DNA of 64,000 nucleotides from CAYXAA01 sp964462985 (GCA_964462985.1 CAYXAA010000007.1:1-64000), one strand, 5' to 3'; counted from the stretch's first letter, positions 49,693-61,521 are shown. The notes: generated by a model not told the origin, from the sequence alone. A program made the numbers and translations.

Positions 49693-51249
49693 TTACTGCC
49701 TCTCGCCTTGCGGCAGCGCCGCCGGAGCAATTTCGGACTGAGCGGGCGCCGGCGGCGCGTCATCGTCCGACGCCGCTGCGGGTGCAGCCCCACGGCGCGC
49801 GTCCTCGCTTGTATCGGTCCTGGGCGATGCCGCCGCCCCCGACCCCTCCGGTCCCCCGACTGCCCGGAAATCGAGCTGATCGGTGCCGCGAGGCTCGGGT
49901 GTGACCGAGCCGTCGGCGGCGGCAACACGCCAGACCGTGTTGCCGGAATCGTCGGCGATCAGCAGCGCGCCGGTCCCGTCGATGCCGACCCCGACCGGCC
50001 GGCCGCGGGCCTGGTCGCCGTTGAGGAAGCCGGTCACGACGTCCTGTGCCTTGCCGGCGGGGTGGCCATTCTCGAACGGAATGTAGACCACCTTGTAGCC
50101 GTTGAAGGCGCTGCGGTTCCAGCTCCCGTGCATGCCGACGAAGGCGCCACTGCGGTAGGCCGGCGGCAGGGCGGAACCTTGCGTGAAAGTGAGTCCGAGG
50201 GCGGCGACATGGCTGCCGAGGGCATAGTCGGGAGCGACGGCCTTCTCGACCATATCGGGACGGGCCGGCTTCACCCGCTCGTCGACATGGTTGCCGTAGT
50301 AGCTCCAGGGCCAGCCGTAGAAGGCGCCGTCCTCGACATGGGTCATGTAGTCGGGCACCAGATCCGGGCCGAGTTCGTCCCGCTCGTTGACCACCGTCCA
50401 GAGCGCGCCGGTCTCGGGGCTGAAGGCCAGCCCGTTCGGGTTGCGCAGGCCGGAGGCATAGACGCGGGCGGCGCCGGTCTCGCGATCGACCTGCCAGATC
50501 GCGGCACGGCCCTTTTCGGCCTCCATGCCGTATTCGGCGGCATTGGAGTTGGAGCCCACCGAAGCGTAGAGGTAGCGCCCCTGCGGACCGAGGGCGAGAT
50601 CCTTTGTCCAGTGGTGATTGATCGGCCCACCGGGAAGCGGGGTCAGTACGGTGGGTTCGCCGGTGATTTCGGTCTCACCGAGCCGGTAGGGATAGGCAAG
50701 GATTGCGTCGGTCGCCGCGACATAAAGCGTATCGTCTGCCCAGGCGACGCCGAAGGGCGAAGCCAGATCGGTGAGGAGGTCGTGGCGTGCGTCGACCGTG
50801 CCGTCGCGGTTTCCGTCGCGCAGGAGCGTGATGAGATTGCTCGGCTTTTTCGGTCCATCGCCCCCGCCCTTCGCCATCGACATGACCCAGTCGCGGATCA
50901 CGTCCTTCGGCCGAAAGAACGGCTCCGATGGTCCCTCGGACTGGACGACGAGCACGTCACCGTTGGGCAGTGTGTGCACGGTGCGCGGGTTGGCGAGATC
51001 CTTGGCATAGGGCGTGATGACGAGGCCGTCGGACACATCGGGCGCCTCACCGTCCGCCCAGCCGACCACCTCGGCGATCTTCATGTCGGCCAGCAATCCC
51101 GGATCTGGCTCCGGCAGCACCGGATCGGGCCCAATCTGCTGCTGCACGATGCTCTCGTCGGCGGCTGCGCTCTGATCGACGGTCGCAACGAGCGCGAGAC
51201 CGGCCGCGGTGAGTACGGCCACGCAGGAAAACAGGCTGCGGTCAGTCAT
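49693..51249 (-). CDS. Exported sugar dehydrogenase-type beta-propeller (sorbosone/glucose dehydrogenase family)
   Basis: A 518-residue exported protein. The signal peptide (SCVAVLTAAGLALVATV) ends near SAAADE. A six-bladed propeller of the soluble PQQ-glucose/L-sorbosone dehydrogenase family follows: ANPRTVHTLPNGDVLVVQSE, INHHWTKDLALGPQGRYLY, GLRNPNGLAFSPETGALW and AAYR-type loops to FVGMHGSWNRSAFNGYKV. The last 50 residues are Ala/Pro/Asp-rich and disordered. Cofactor (PQQ) is inferred from family, and no pqq genes are in the window. ATG 51249 overlaps the DUF2231 stop by 8 bp. Confidence 0.88.
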   Translation of the reverse strand: MTDRSLFSCVAVLTAAGLALVATVDQSAAADESIVQQQIGPDPVLPEPDPGLLADMKIAEVVGWADGEAPDVSDGLVITPYAKDLANPRTVHTLPNGDVLVVQSEGPSEPFFRPKDVIRDWVMSMAKGGGDGPKKPSNLITLLRDGNRDGTVDARHDLLTDLASPFGVAWADDTLYVAATDAILAYPYRLGETEITGEPTVLTPLPGGPINHHWTKDLALGPQGRYLYASVGSNSNAAEYGMEAEKGRAAIWQVDRETGAARVYASGLRNPNGLAFSPETGALWTVVNERDELGPDLVPDYMTHVEDGAFYGWPWSYYGNHVDERVKPARPDMVEKAVAPDYALGSHVAALGLTFTQGSALPPAYRSGAFVGMHGSWNRSAFNGYKVVYIPFENGHPAGKAQDVVTGFLNGDQARGRPVGVGIDGTGALLIADDSGNTVWRVAAADGSVTPEPRGTDQLDFRAVGGPEGSGAAASPRTDTSEDARRGAAPAAASDDDAPPAPAQSEIAPAALPQGERQ

Positions 51250-51694
51250 GGTCGCGCACTCCGACCCCATCCCGAACTACCATGGCGCGGCCGAACCAGT
51301 TGGTGACGAGCATGATGAGAACGGTGGCAGCCGACAACGCCAATCCCCAAGGTACGACGGCAGTCCAGCCGTCGCGGGCGTGTATGAGGCTGTTGACGAT
51401 AGCAAGCGCCAGCACGATCAGGCTGCCGATCGCATGGGGCCAGGCCGCACCGCTGGACCGGACCGAACGGAACAGGAAGTCGACGACGCCGGCGAGCACG
51501 GCGAGCGCGCCGAACACCAGGCCGGCGAACAGCAGCCAGGCCGAAAAGTACTGCCACATCAGGTTGGCTGTGCGCCAATAGGCGATGTCGGTAAAAAGGG
51601 TGAGCGTGAAGCAGACGATCGGAAACTGCACGAGCATCGAATGGATCGGTTGCCCGGCGATCGCCGCTCGTGCCTGTGGATGCGTGAGTGCCAT
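51242..51694 (-). CDS. DUF2231 membrane protein
   Basis: A 150-residue inner-membrane protein with four hydrophobic helices and the family signature GQPIHSMLVQFPIVCFTL at residues about 14-31. Possible haem-ligand histidines (HSML, PHAIGS, IHARDG) are suggestive only. It overlaps the propeller dehydrogenase by 8 bp (ATGACTGA), so the two are a coupled pair; DUF2231 proteins often sit beside exported dehydrogenases, where a membrane electron-acceptor role is conceivable but unproven. Confidence 0.88.
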   Translation of the reverse strand: MALTHPQARAAIAGQPIHSMLVQFPIVCFTLTLFTDIAYWRTANLMWQYFSAWLLFAGLVFGALAVLAGVVDFLFRSVRSSGAAWPHAIGSLIVLALAIVNSLIHARDGWTAVVPWGLALSAATVLIMLVTNWFGRAMVVRDGVGVRDHD

Positions 51695-51760
51695 GGTCGG
51701 TCGCCCCTCGACGGGAATTTGCCTGCCGGGTCACCCAACAGCCGGGAGCGGGATTGGTTC

Positions 51761-53575
51761 CTAGGGCCGGCAGATTGCCGGGTCGGCGGCGTCGATGACG
51801 CGCAGCTGCACGCGTTCATTGCCCTGCCAGGTGTCGACAGAAAGACAGCCGGCAACGTGCAGCGACTGCCCGCGCTTCGACAGGATGAGCCGGCCGAGCG
51901 CCGTGTCGGCGGCCTTGAAGGCAATTGCCTTGAGGCCGTCGCCGCCGCCAGACGACAGCGTCAGGCGAACATGGCCGTTGCCGACGACATCGGCGAACGC
52001 AATGCGGTGGCTGGGGAAGGCGAACAGCGGCTCGGCGTGTCCTGCGCCATAGGGTCCGGCCTGCTCCAGCATGCGCATGAGGTCGAGCGTTGCGCCGCCG
52101 GCGGTTAGCGCGCCGTCGATCTTGAGTTCATTCTCCGCGGTGGCGAGTGCCACATCCTCGGCAAGGCGCTCGCTGAAAAAGGCGGAAAGATCGGGCAGCC
52201 GCGTCCGGCGCACGGTCAGGCCGGCCGCCATAGCGTGGCCGCCACCCTTTTCCAGGATCCCCTCCTCGACGGCCGCCCGCACGGCGCGGCCGAGGTCGAC
52301 CCCCGGCACCGAGCGGCCGGAGCCGGTACCCCTGCCCTCGCCATCATAGGCAATGGCAAAGGCCGGCCGGCGGTAGCGCTCCTTGAGGCGCGAGGCGACG
52401 AGGCCCACGACGCCGGGGTGCCATTGGTCGGAGCCGGTAAGGAGGACGGCCGGCAGGCCGTCGGCACTGGCGGCGAGCGCCTGGGCGTCGCCCTCCTCCA
52501 GCATGATCGCCTCGATCGCCTGGCGCTCCGTGTTGAGGCGGTCGAGCGTCTCGGCGATGGCGCGCGCCTCCTCGAGATTCTCGGTGGTCAGCAATCTGGC
52601 GCCGAGCGCGGCATCGCCGATGCGTCCGCCGGCGTTGATGCGCGGCCCCACCAGAAAACCGAGGTGATAGGGCGTCGGCCGGCCGTGGACGCGGGCGCTG
52701 TCGCACAGCGCGGCAAGACCGGCGTTGGAGCGCCGGTGCAGCACGGCAAGGCCGCGGGCGACGAAGGCGCGGTTAAGGCCCTTGAGCGGCACCACGTCGC
52801 AGATCGTGCCGACGGCAACGAGGTCGAGCAGCGCAAGGAGGTCGGGTTCCCGCCGGCCGGTGAAGACGCCGCGCCGGCGCAGTTCGCGGTTGAGAGCGAC
52901 AAGAAAGAGGAAGGTGACGCCGACGGCGGCAAGATGCCCCTGGCCGGAAAGATCGTCCTGACGGTTGGGATTGACGAGGGCGGCGATCTCCGGCAACCGC
53001 TCGCCGACCTGGTGATGGTCGATGACGACGACGGGCAAGTCGACCGCCCTCGCCTCCTCGAACGCCTCGAAGGCGGTGCTGCCGCAGTCGACACAGATGA
53101 GCAGGCCGGCGCCCTGCGCCTTCAAAGCGCGAATCGCCGGGCCGTTGGGGCCGTAGCCTTCGACGATGCGGTCGGGAATGTGGATGCGGGTCGCGGCCCC
53201 CATAAACGCGAGATAGCGCGCCACCAGCGCTGACGAGGTGGCGCCATCGACATCGTAGTCGCCGAACACGGCGATCGGCGTGCCACCAAGCACCGCATCG
53301 GCGACGATCGCCGCCGCGGCGTCCATGTCAACCAGGGTCGACGGATCCGGCATCAGCGCCTTCACCGTCGGCTCGAGGAACTGCTGGGCTTCGTCAAGGC
53401 CGACGCCGCGGCCGGCAAGCACGCGGGCGACCACTTCCGGCAGGCCGAGCCGCTGCGCGACCGCCTGTGCGAGCCCGGCCTCGGACGGCGTCAGACGCTC
53501 GCGCCACACCCGCTCAGCGGCGGATTTGCGAACACCGAGAACGAGGCGGCGGTCGGCCGTGCCGTGTTGGTCCAT
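51761..53575 (-). CDS. recJ: Single-stranded-DNA exonuclease RecJ
   Basis: 5'-to-3' ssDNA exonuclease of the DHH superfamily used in recombination and mismatch repair. The 604-residue product shows the DHH phosphoesterase motifs AVFGDYDVDGATSSALVA, LLICVDCGS, VVVIDHHQVG and GPRINAGGRIGDA, then the DHHA1 motif GGGHAMAAGLTV and a C-terminal OB domain. Start ATG 53575 (MDQHGTADRR) was preferred; ATG 53599 is an alternative and the frame runs to 53680. It follows glpX on the same strand, a common alphaproteobacterial order. Confidence 0.96.
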   Translation of the reverse strand: MDQHGTADRRLVLGVRKSAAERVWRERLTPSEAGLAQAVAQRLGLPEVVARVLAGRGVGLDEAQQFLEPTVKALMPDPSTLVDMDAAAAIVADAVLGGTPIAVFGDYDVDGATSSALVARYLAFMGAATRIHIPDRIVEGYGPNGPAIRALKAQGAGLLICVDCGSTAFEAFEEARAVDLPVVVIDHHQVGERLPEIAALVNPNRQDDLSGQGHLAAVGVTFLFLVALNRELRRRGVFTGRREPDLLALLDLVAVGTICDVVPLKGLNRAFVARGLAVLHRRSNAGLAALCDSARVHGRPTPYHLGFLVGPRINAGGRIGDAALGARLLTTENLEEARAIAETLDRLNTERQAIEAIMLEEGDAQALAASADGLPAVLLTGSDQWHPGVVGLVASRLKERYRRPAFAIAYDGEGRGTGSGRSVPGVDLGRAVRAAVEEGILEKGGGHAMAAGLTVRRTRLPDLSAFFSERLAEDVALATAENELKIDGALTAGGATLDLMRMLEQAGPYGAGHAEPLFAFPSHRIAFADVVGNGHVRLTLSSGGGDGLKAIAFKAADTALGRLILSKRGQSLHVAGCLSVDTWQGNERVQLRVIDAADPAICRP

Positions 53576-53714
53576 GCTTGCCGATGAAAAGCGGGTCATG
53601 TCGCAGCGAAAGCGGTGCGCCTTGTCGCCTTTCCCCCTTTGCGAGGGCGATGTCCCCCGCTCGAGAGAAGTGGATTCCAATCGGCCGAGCCGTGCAACAA
53701 GGTACTGCTCTGAG

Positions 53715-54722
<1,008 letters not shown>

Positions 54723-54766
54723 AGCGGTTCCCTGCTCTCGATTTAGAAGGCGACGGGCGTCGCGGT

Positions 54767-56089
54767 TCAGGTCAGCTTCTCGATACGGATCATTTGCGGC
54801 GCATCCGCGATCACATTGCGGCTCAGGATGGTATCGAGCGCGCGCTTGACCGCCGCTTCCGTGGTCTCATACGTGATCAGTATGACAGGCTGAGGCTCGG
54901 CCGGGCCGTCGGCTTCTGCGGGATCGAAGCGCGCGCGGCGGCGCTGCACGATCGATTCGAGCGAGATGTTCTCGTCCGCCATCACGCGCGCGATCGCTGC
55001 AAAGGCGCCGGGGCGGTCGTAAACCGAGAGCCGAATGTAGTAGCCGCCCTCGTGGAGACGCATCCCGGCCGGCAGATAGGGTTCGAGCTCGGTAACGGGC
55101 CGACCGAGCACCGCCGCACGACCACCTCGTGCAATGTCCGCGATATCGGCCGCAACGGATGACGCCGTCGCCTTGCCGCCGGCACCGGGTCCGACCAGCA
55201 CGACCTCGCCGACAAAGTCGCCGTCGACGGCAACCGCATTGAGCACGCCATCGATGCGGGCGATCGCGGAGCTCTTCGGAACCATCGTCGGGTGGACCCG
55301 CTGCTCGATCCCCGTCTCGGTGCGCTGCGCGACACCGAGCAGCTTGATTCGGTAACCGAGTTCGTCCGCCGCCTCGATGTCGGCACTCGTGATCGAAGTG
55401 ATGCCCTCGACGTAGATCTGCTCGGCGTCGATCTCGGTCCCGAAGGCGAGGCTCGTCAGCAGGGCGAGCTTGTGAGCGGTATCGAAACCCTCGACGTCAA
55501 AGGTCGGATCGGCCTCGGCATAGCCGAGGCGCTGAGCGTCGGCGAGGCACTCGGCAAAGGAGAGCCCTTCCCGCTCCATCCGGGTCAGGATGTAGTTGCA
55601 GGTGCCGTTGAGGATGCCGTAGACGCGGTTGACACTGTTGCCGGCAAGACTTTCGCGCATCGTCTTGACGATCGGAATGCCGCCGGCGACCGAGGCCTCG
55701 TAGCCGAGGCTGACGCCGCGCTCTTCGGCAAGGCGGGCAAGCGCGACGCCATGGCGGGCAAGCAGCGCCTTGTTGGCCGTGACCACATGCTTGCCAGAGG
55801 CGAGCGCCGCACGGACGCTGTCTTCAGCCGGCCCGCTGTCACCGCCGATCAGTTCGACGAACACGTCGATCTCGGGCGACATCGCCAGGGCGACGGGATC
55901 GTCGAACCACGTCACTGCGGAAAGATCGATGCCGCGGTCACGGCTGCGGTCGCGTGCACTCACACCGACGACCGTGACGGGCCGACCACAACGCGCCGCG
56001 AACTCGTTCGCCTTCCTCGACACGAGGTCAAGCAGCGACGCTCCGACCGTACCGAGGCCGGCCACGCCCAAACGCAGGTCATTCACCAT
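54767..56089 (-). CDS. hom: Homoserine dehydrogenase
   Basis: Reduces aspartate semialdehyde to homoserine for threonine and methionine. The 440-residue protein has the N-terminal Rossmann motif LGVAGLGTVGASLLDLV, the catalytic NGTCNYILTRMEREGLSFAE and AEADPTFDVEGFDTAHKLALL. A C-terminal ACT domain (YIRLSVYDRPGAFAAIARVM) suggests feedback control by threonine. It is 41 bp downstream of an aminotransferase gene and upstream of glpX. Confidence 0.97.
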   Translation of the reverse strand: MVNDLRLGVAGLGTVGASLLDLVSRKANEFAARCGRPVTVVGVSARDRSRDRGIDLSAVTWFDDPVALAMSPEIDVFVELIGGDSGPAEDSVRAALASGKHVVTANKALLARHGVALARLAEERGVSLGYEASVAGGIPIVKTMRESLAGNSVNRVYGILNGTCNYILTRMEREGLSFAECLADAQRLGYAEADPTFDVEGFDTAHKLALLTSLAFGTEIDAEQIYVEGITSITSADIEAADELGYRIKLLGVAQRTETGIEQRVHPTMVPKSSAIARIDGVLNAVAVDGDFVGEVVLVGPGAGGKATASSVAADIADIARGGRAAVLGRPVTELEPYLPAGMRLHEGGYYIRLSVYDRPGAFAAIARVMADENISLESIVQRRRARFDPAEADGPAEPQPVILITYETTEAAVKRALDTILSRNVIADAPQMIRIEKLT

Positions 56090-56130
56090 AAGACAACGCG
56101 ATCCGTTTCGTGGAAGCTATCCTTAGAAGG

Positions 56131-57348
<1,218 letters not shown>

Positions 57349-57725
57349 GGCAGGGCCTCGAGCGTTCCCGGTCGGCGGTGTCCCTGAGGGACGGTGACGG
57401 TTCCCTTCCGCTGCGACAGGGCCTCAGCGAAAGTGCCGATGTGTTTAGCAGCGTGCGGACATTCACGCACCGACTCTTTTTAGCCGGAATCGAGCGCACA
57501 TGCGGCAGTCATCCAGATGTCTGAAGCGAATCCGATCGAGACTGGTGCACAACACGCCGTTGCGGCCCGTGGCCTTCGTTTTCGCTCTCGTCAGGACAGC
57601 TGCGCAACGCATGCGTAAGGCTTTGGAATGACTGCATCTGTGAGATTGCCAGCCCATGCGGGCAGACAGGGACGGGAGCGATCATGGGCGATCGGGCGAG
57701 CCGCGCAGGTCGGCGGCCCTGCGTC
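57349..57725. other. Leader region of the aminotransferase-hom-glpX-recJ run
   Basis: These 377 bp lie between two leftward genes. I see no supported gene. A short palindrome GTCCCT-G-AGGGAC (57380-57392) lies 31 bp upstream of the aminotransferase ATG, and a GTGCG/CGCAC hairpin sits near 57451-57468. A GTG-initiated frame there shows no threonine, isoleucine or methionine run, so a leader-peptide attenuator is not supported. Confidence 0.45.
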
Positions 57726-58070
57726 TCAATCCGCCGCCTGCTCAGCCGGTTCTCGTCCCGCCTCAATGTCGGCGATGGCCGCCGGGCCGTGGGTGGCGCC
57801 GAGTCGCCTGAGATAGTCGTCCGGCGGCTGCGGCGCTGTCGTCCGACGCGACTGGGCAAGGCGCTGCAGCCGGGCAGTGGTGGCCGCCTGTTCTTCGTAG
57901 GACATCAGGGTCTGGCCCGGCGGAGGCAAGGCCGGCTGAACCGGGGCCTCGGCGGTCGGGGTTTCGAACAGGGTATCGGGCGGCTCGCCGCCGGCGCAGC
58001 CTGCCAACAGAAGGCCCGCGCCGACGGACAGCAGGATCAAGAAGAGAACTCGCGCACGCGCCGTCAGCAC
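57726..58070 (-). CDS. Small lipoprotein
   Basis: A 114-residue predicted lipoprotein. The start was set at GTG 58070, seven bases after GGGAG; the frame is open 14 codons further. A hydrophobic signal (RVLFLILLSVGAGL) leads to the lipobox LLAG-C, followed by a Pro/Thr/Ala-rich tail and a polar C-terminus (SYEEQAATTARLQRLAQSRR). No domain was recognised. Divergent from phaC. Confidence 0.7.
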   Translation of the reverse strand: MLTARARVLFLILLSVGAGLLLAGCAGGEPPDTLFETPTAEAPVQPALPPPGQTLMSYEEQAATTARLQRLAQSRRTTAPQPPDDYLRRLGATHGPAAIADIEAGREPAEQAAD

Positions 58071-58390
58071 CCGTTGCTCCCATTCCGCCGGCCTTCGCGC
58101 CGCGCCCGCCAAGGGGCCGCACGGCGCCGATCCGTCAATCGGCGCGGCGGCATCCTACCGGACGGATGCGTGTCGCTCCAGTGGCCTGACAGATTTTTGC
58201 TCACCGAATCGAAGCGACGAGGAAGGCAGCCTGTTCTTTCCAACCCGCTGGCGGCCGCCGTCGCACTCGTCGTTTCCGGCAGTGTCGAACAACCGTCGCG
58301 GAAGGCTAGTATCGCACGAGTGGGTTCGCCATATCCGGCACATATGGCGTATGCTTGCAAATCAAAGACGCCGTTGGGGAACGCACCGGG
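58071..58390. promoter_or_regulatory. Divergent promoter region of the lipoprotein and phaC genes
   Basis: A 320-bp gap between two outward-facing genes, with no supported gene inside. The phaC-proximal end is AT-richer and holds the 58327-58349 inverted repeat; TATGCT (58350-58355) just after it is a possible -10 element. The remainder is plain GC-rich sequence. Confidence 0.45.
58327..58349. promoter_or_regulatory. Perfect inverted repeat upstream of phaC
   Basis: Eight-base arms CGCCATAT / ATATGGCG around the seven-base spacer CCGGCAC, ending 41 bp before the phaC ATG and directly before the possible -10 TATGCT. Position and symmetry suit a repressor site. It does not resemble the TGC-rich sites reported for PhaR-type repressors, so the factor is unknown. 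Confidence 0.55.
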
Positions 58391-60196
58391 ATGAACGAGG
58401 ACCGTCCGAATCCGCTTCTTCAGTACATCGTGAAGGATCCCGACGCGTTTGCCCGGAATCTCGCCAAGATCGTCGAGCACGGCGGCAAGGCTCTCGCCGC
58501 CTATATCGAGCCGCGGGAAACCGGCGAGATCAAGCCCGACCTCGCCGACGACCTGACGCATATCGTCAAAACGCTTACCCAGGTTGGCGAGTACTGGATG
58601 TCGGACCCGCAGCGCGCGCTCGAGGCGCAGACGCGGTTGGTGTCGAACTACATCGGCCTGTGGAACAGCTCGCTGAAGCGGATGATGGGCGAATCCCCGG
58701 CACCCGCGGTCACTCCGGCTCCGCGCGACAAGCGCTTCGAGGACCCTGAGTGGAGCGAGAACCAGTTCTTTGACTTCGTGAAACAGCTCTATCTCATCAC
58801 CACCCGCTGGGCCGAGGACCTCGTCAAGGACGCCGAGGGGCTCGACGAACATACCCGCCACAAGGCCGACTTCTACGTCAAGCAGATTGCCAATGCGCTG
58901 TCGCCGTCGAACTTCGTGCTGACCAATCCGGAGCTGCTGCGCGAGACGCTGTCACAGAACGGCGAGAACCTGGTCCGCGGACTGAAGCTGCTTGCCGAAG
59001 ACATCAAGGCCGGCAAGGGCGAACTGCGGATCCGCCAGTCGGACCCGTCCAAGTTCAAGGTCGGCGAGAACCTGGCGCTGACGCCGGGAAAGGTGATCCG
59101 CCAGAACGACGTCTGCCAAGTGATCCAGTACGATCCGGCAACCGAGGAGGTGCTGAAGCGGCCGCTGCTCATCGTGCCGCCATGGATCAACAAGTTCTAC
59201 ATTCTCGACCTCAACCCGGAAAAGTCCTTCATCAAATGGGCGGTCGAGCAGGGCCACACAGTGTTCGTCATCTCCTGGGTCAACCCTGACGCGCGCCAGG
59301 CGAAGAAGAGCTTCGAGCACTACATGCGCGAGGGCATCCTCGAGGCGCTCACCATGATCAAGCGCTCTACGGGCGAGACCGAGGTCAACGCCATCGGCTA
59401 TTGCGTCGGCGGCACGCTGCTGGCCGTGACCCTTGCCTACATGGCGGCAACCGGCGACGAACGCATCAAGAGCGCCACCTTCTTCACCACTCAGGTCGAT
59501 TTCACGCACGCCGGCGACCTCAAGGTCTTCGTCGACGAGGAGCAGATCCGCACGCTGGAGCGGCGCATGGCGGAGAAGGGCTTTCTAGAAGGCTCCAAAA
59601 TGGCCTCGGCCTTCAATATGCTGCGCGCCAACGACCTGATCTGGCCCTATGTGGTCAACAACTACCTCAAGGGGCGCGAGCCGTTCCCGTTCGACCTGCT
59701 CTACTGGAACTCCGATTCGACCCGGATGCCGGCGGCGAACCATTCCTATTACCTGCGCAACTGCTACCTGGAGAACCGGCTGACCCGGGGCGAGATGGAA
59801 ATCGCCGGGGAAACCCTCGACCTAAAGAAGGTGACGATCCCGATCTACAATCTTGCCACCCGCGAGGACCACATCGCACCGCCGAAGTCGGTGTTCGTCG
59901 GCTCCCAGTTCTTCGGCGGGCCGGTGACCTATGTGCTGTCGGGCTCCGGCCATATTGCGGGGGTCGTCAATCCGCCCGCCAAGCAGAAATACCAGTACTG
60001 GACCGACGGACCGCCCGAGGGCAGCTTCGAGGACTGGCTGGCGCGGGCCGAGGAGCACCCCGGATCGTGGTGGCCGCATTGGGACCAGTGGATCCGCTCG
60101 ATTGACAACCGCAGGGCCAAGGCGCGCAAGCCCGGCGCCCGCCGGGTCAAAGTGCTGGAGGATGCGCCCGGCAGCTATGTCAAACGCCGGGTCTGA
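58391..60196 (+). CDS. phaC: Class I poly(3-hydroxyalkanoate) synthase
   Basis: Polymerises (R)-3-hydroxyacyl-CoA into carbon-storage granules. The 601-residue protein has the N-terminal PhaC domain and an alpha/beta-hydrolase domain. The catalytic Cys338 is in the lipase-like box NAIGYCVGGTLLAV, the Asp is in NLATREDHIAPPKS and the His in LSGSGHIAGVVNPP; PLLIVPPWINKFYILDL is also typical. ATG 58391 was used; a TTG at 58355 lies right after the operator. No phaA/B, phasin or phaR gene is adjacent. Confidence 0.97.
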   Translation: MNEDRPNPLLQYIVKDPDAFARNLAKIVEHGGKALAAYIEPRETGEIKPDLADDLTHIVKTLTQVGEYWMSDPQRALEAQTRLVSNYIGLWNSSLKRMMGESPAPAVTPAPRDKRFEDPEWSENQFFDFVKQLYLITTRWAEDLVKDAEGLDEHTRHKADFYVKQIANALSPSNFVLTNPELLRETLSQNGENLVRGLKLLAEDIKAGKGELRIRQSDPSKFKVGENLALTPGKVIRQNDVCQVIQYDPATEEVLKRPLLIVPPWINKFYILDLNPEKSFIKWAVEQGHTVFVISWVNPDARQAKKSFEHYMREGILEALTMIKRSTGETEVNAIGYCVGGTLLAVTLAYMAATGDERIKSATFFTTQVDFTHAGDLKVFVDEEQIRTLERRMAEKGFLEGSKMASAFNMLRANDLIWPYVVNNYLKGREPFPFDLLYWNSDSTRMPAANHSYYLRNCYLENRLTRGEMEIAGETLDLKKVTIPIYNLATREDHIAPPKSVFVGSQFFGGPVTYVLSGSGHIAGVVNPPAKQKYQYWTDGPPEGSFEDWLARAEEHPGSWWPHWDQWIRSIDNRRAKARKPGARRVKVLEDAPGSYVKRRV

Positions 60197-60286
60197 GTTT
60201 CGCGGCGGCTCGCGGATTTGCCCATGACAACCCCTTGGCGAGAAAATCATATCGCTCCGGTAAGCTGCAGGTAGGTTTTCGCCCTA

Positions 60287-60316
60287 TCGACCCGCCCCCC
60301 GCCGGCTTGGTATGAT
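60287..60316 (+). promoter_or_regulatory. Possible promoter for the DUF6653 gene
   Basis: TCGACC and TATGAT separated by 18 bp, 91 bp upstream of the ATG. A short palindrome GACAGG-C-CCTGTC (60333-60345) lies just past the expected start point and could be an operator. Match is modest in a GC-rich genome. Confidence 0.35.
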
Positions 60317-60406
60317 GATCCTCCGCCACCGCGACAGGCCCTGTCCGGAAGGACGTCCAAGCGGCGGCATGCCCTTCTAGCGTTCCAGGACCGACACGAG
60401 ACGACG

Positions 60407-61024
60407 ATGACCCGGCCCGCCGACCGCAAGGCCCCCCGCCCCTATCCAGCGCGGCCGTTCCACGTGCGCCCGCTCAACGCTGGCCGGCTGCCGCTGCTCG
60501 GCATGGATGCCGAGGTCTGGCGCCGGCACGCCAGCGGCTGGAGCGTCTGGACGCGGTTTGCGACGCTGCCGGTGTTCTTCCTGGCGATCTGGTCGCATCA
60601 GTGGCTCGGCTGGCTCGCCGCCTGCGGCCTGGTGGCGCTGGTCGTGGTCTGGCTCTGGCTCAACCCACGGATCTTCCCGGCGCCGAAGCGGTTTGACAGC
60701 TGGCATGCGCGCGCGACCTTCGGCGAGCGGATCTGGCTCAACCGGGCGATCGTGCCGATCCCGGCGGCGGAGGCGCGCCTTGCCCTGGCGCTGTCGCTCG
60801 TCACCGGCACCGGTTTCGTGCTCGGCACCTGGGGTGCAATCGAGAACGCATTGACGCCGACGGTAGCCGGCGGCGCGCTCACCTATGCCGGCAAGCTCGC
60901 CTTCCTCAACCGGATGGCCAGACTCTACGACCGTATGCGCGACGCTCACCCGGTGTACCGCTCATGGTCACGGATCCCCGACAACGACAATTCGGGACCG
61001 CTCGGCCGGCGCTCGGTGTCGTAG
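60407..61024 (+). CDS. DUF6653-like membrane protein
   Basis: A 205-residue protein with a basic N-terminal tail (about 1-30), then MDAEVWRRHASGWSVWTRFA, three or four hydrophobic segments (LPVFFLAIWSHQWLGWLAAC, GLVALVVVWLWLNPRIFPAP) and a polar end. The WSVWTRF and WLNPRIFP motifs fit DUF6653, recalled from memory. The C-terminal RMARLYDRMRDAHPVYRSW is cytoplasmic-like. Function is unknown. It converges on the GFA gene. Confidence 0.75.
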   Translation: MTRPADRKAPRPYPARPFHVRPLNAGRLPLLGMDAEVWRRHASGWSVWTRFATLPVFFLAIWSHQWLGWLAACGLVALVVVWLWLNPRIFPAPKRFDSWHARATFGERIWLNRAIVPIPAAEARLALALSLVTGTGFVLGTWGAIENALTPTVAGGALTYAGKLAFLNRMARLYDRMRDAHPVYRSWSRIPDNDNSGPLGRRSVS

Positions 61025-61041
61025 AACGGGCTGGAGCGCCC

Positions 61042-61521
61042 TCAACTTCTGCGCTTTGTCAGATAGATGTCGCGGCGCTTCAGACTTTCAGCCGGCCAGA
61101 CCTCGGGCACGTCGTAATACTCCTCCGCCGCGCGCGCACCCTGCGGGATCGACACCCACGGAACCTTCGAGCGGGTGTAGATGTGAATATCCGGCGTGAT
61201 GCTCCTGGCCTGATCGAGCGTGCCTGCGCGCACGAAGTGCACGGCGTCCTTTGCTCCGTTGTAGTTGCTCCACATTGCCACCTTGCAGTGCGGACAGCGC
61301 CAGATCTTTTGCCCGCTGCCGCTTTCGGACGGCGTGAGCACCGCTTCCGGCGCGCCGGTGAAAATCTCCACCTCCTCCGCCTCGATCAGCACGTTGATGG
61401 CAAAGGCACTGCCGGTCTCGCGCTGGCAGTCTGTGCAATGACAGCAGTGGATGATGAGCGGCTGCCGGCGCAGGCCGTAGGTCACATGTCCGCAACCGCA
61501 GCGGCCGGTTAGCTGTTCCAT
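61042..61521 (-). CDS. GFA family zinc protein (CENP-V/GFA fold)
   Basis: A 159-residue protein with the zinc-binding pattern of the glutathione-dependent formaldehyde-activating family: TGRCGCGHVTYGL, HCCHCTDCQRETGSAFA and IWRCPHCKVAMWSNYNG. It ends with the usual IHIYTRSKVPWVSIP. The name is historical, and most members have no demonstrated formaldehyde activity. It lies 28 bp downstream of agmatinase on the same strand and may share its transcript. Confidence 0.9.
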   Translation of the reverse strand: MEQLTGRCGCGHVTYGLRRQPLIIHCCHCTDCQRETGSAFAINVLIEAEEVEIFTGAPEAVLTPSESGSGQKIWRCPHCKVAMWSNYNGAKDAVHFVRAGTLDQARSITPDIHIYTRSKVPWVSIPQGARAAEEYYDVPEVWPAESLKRRDIYLTKRRS

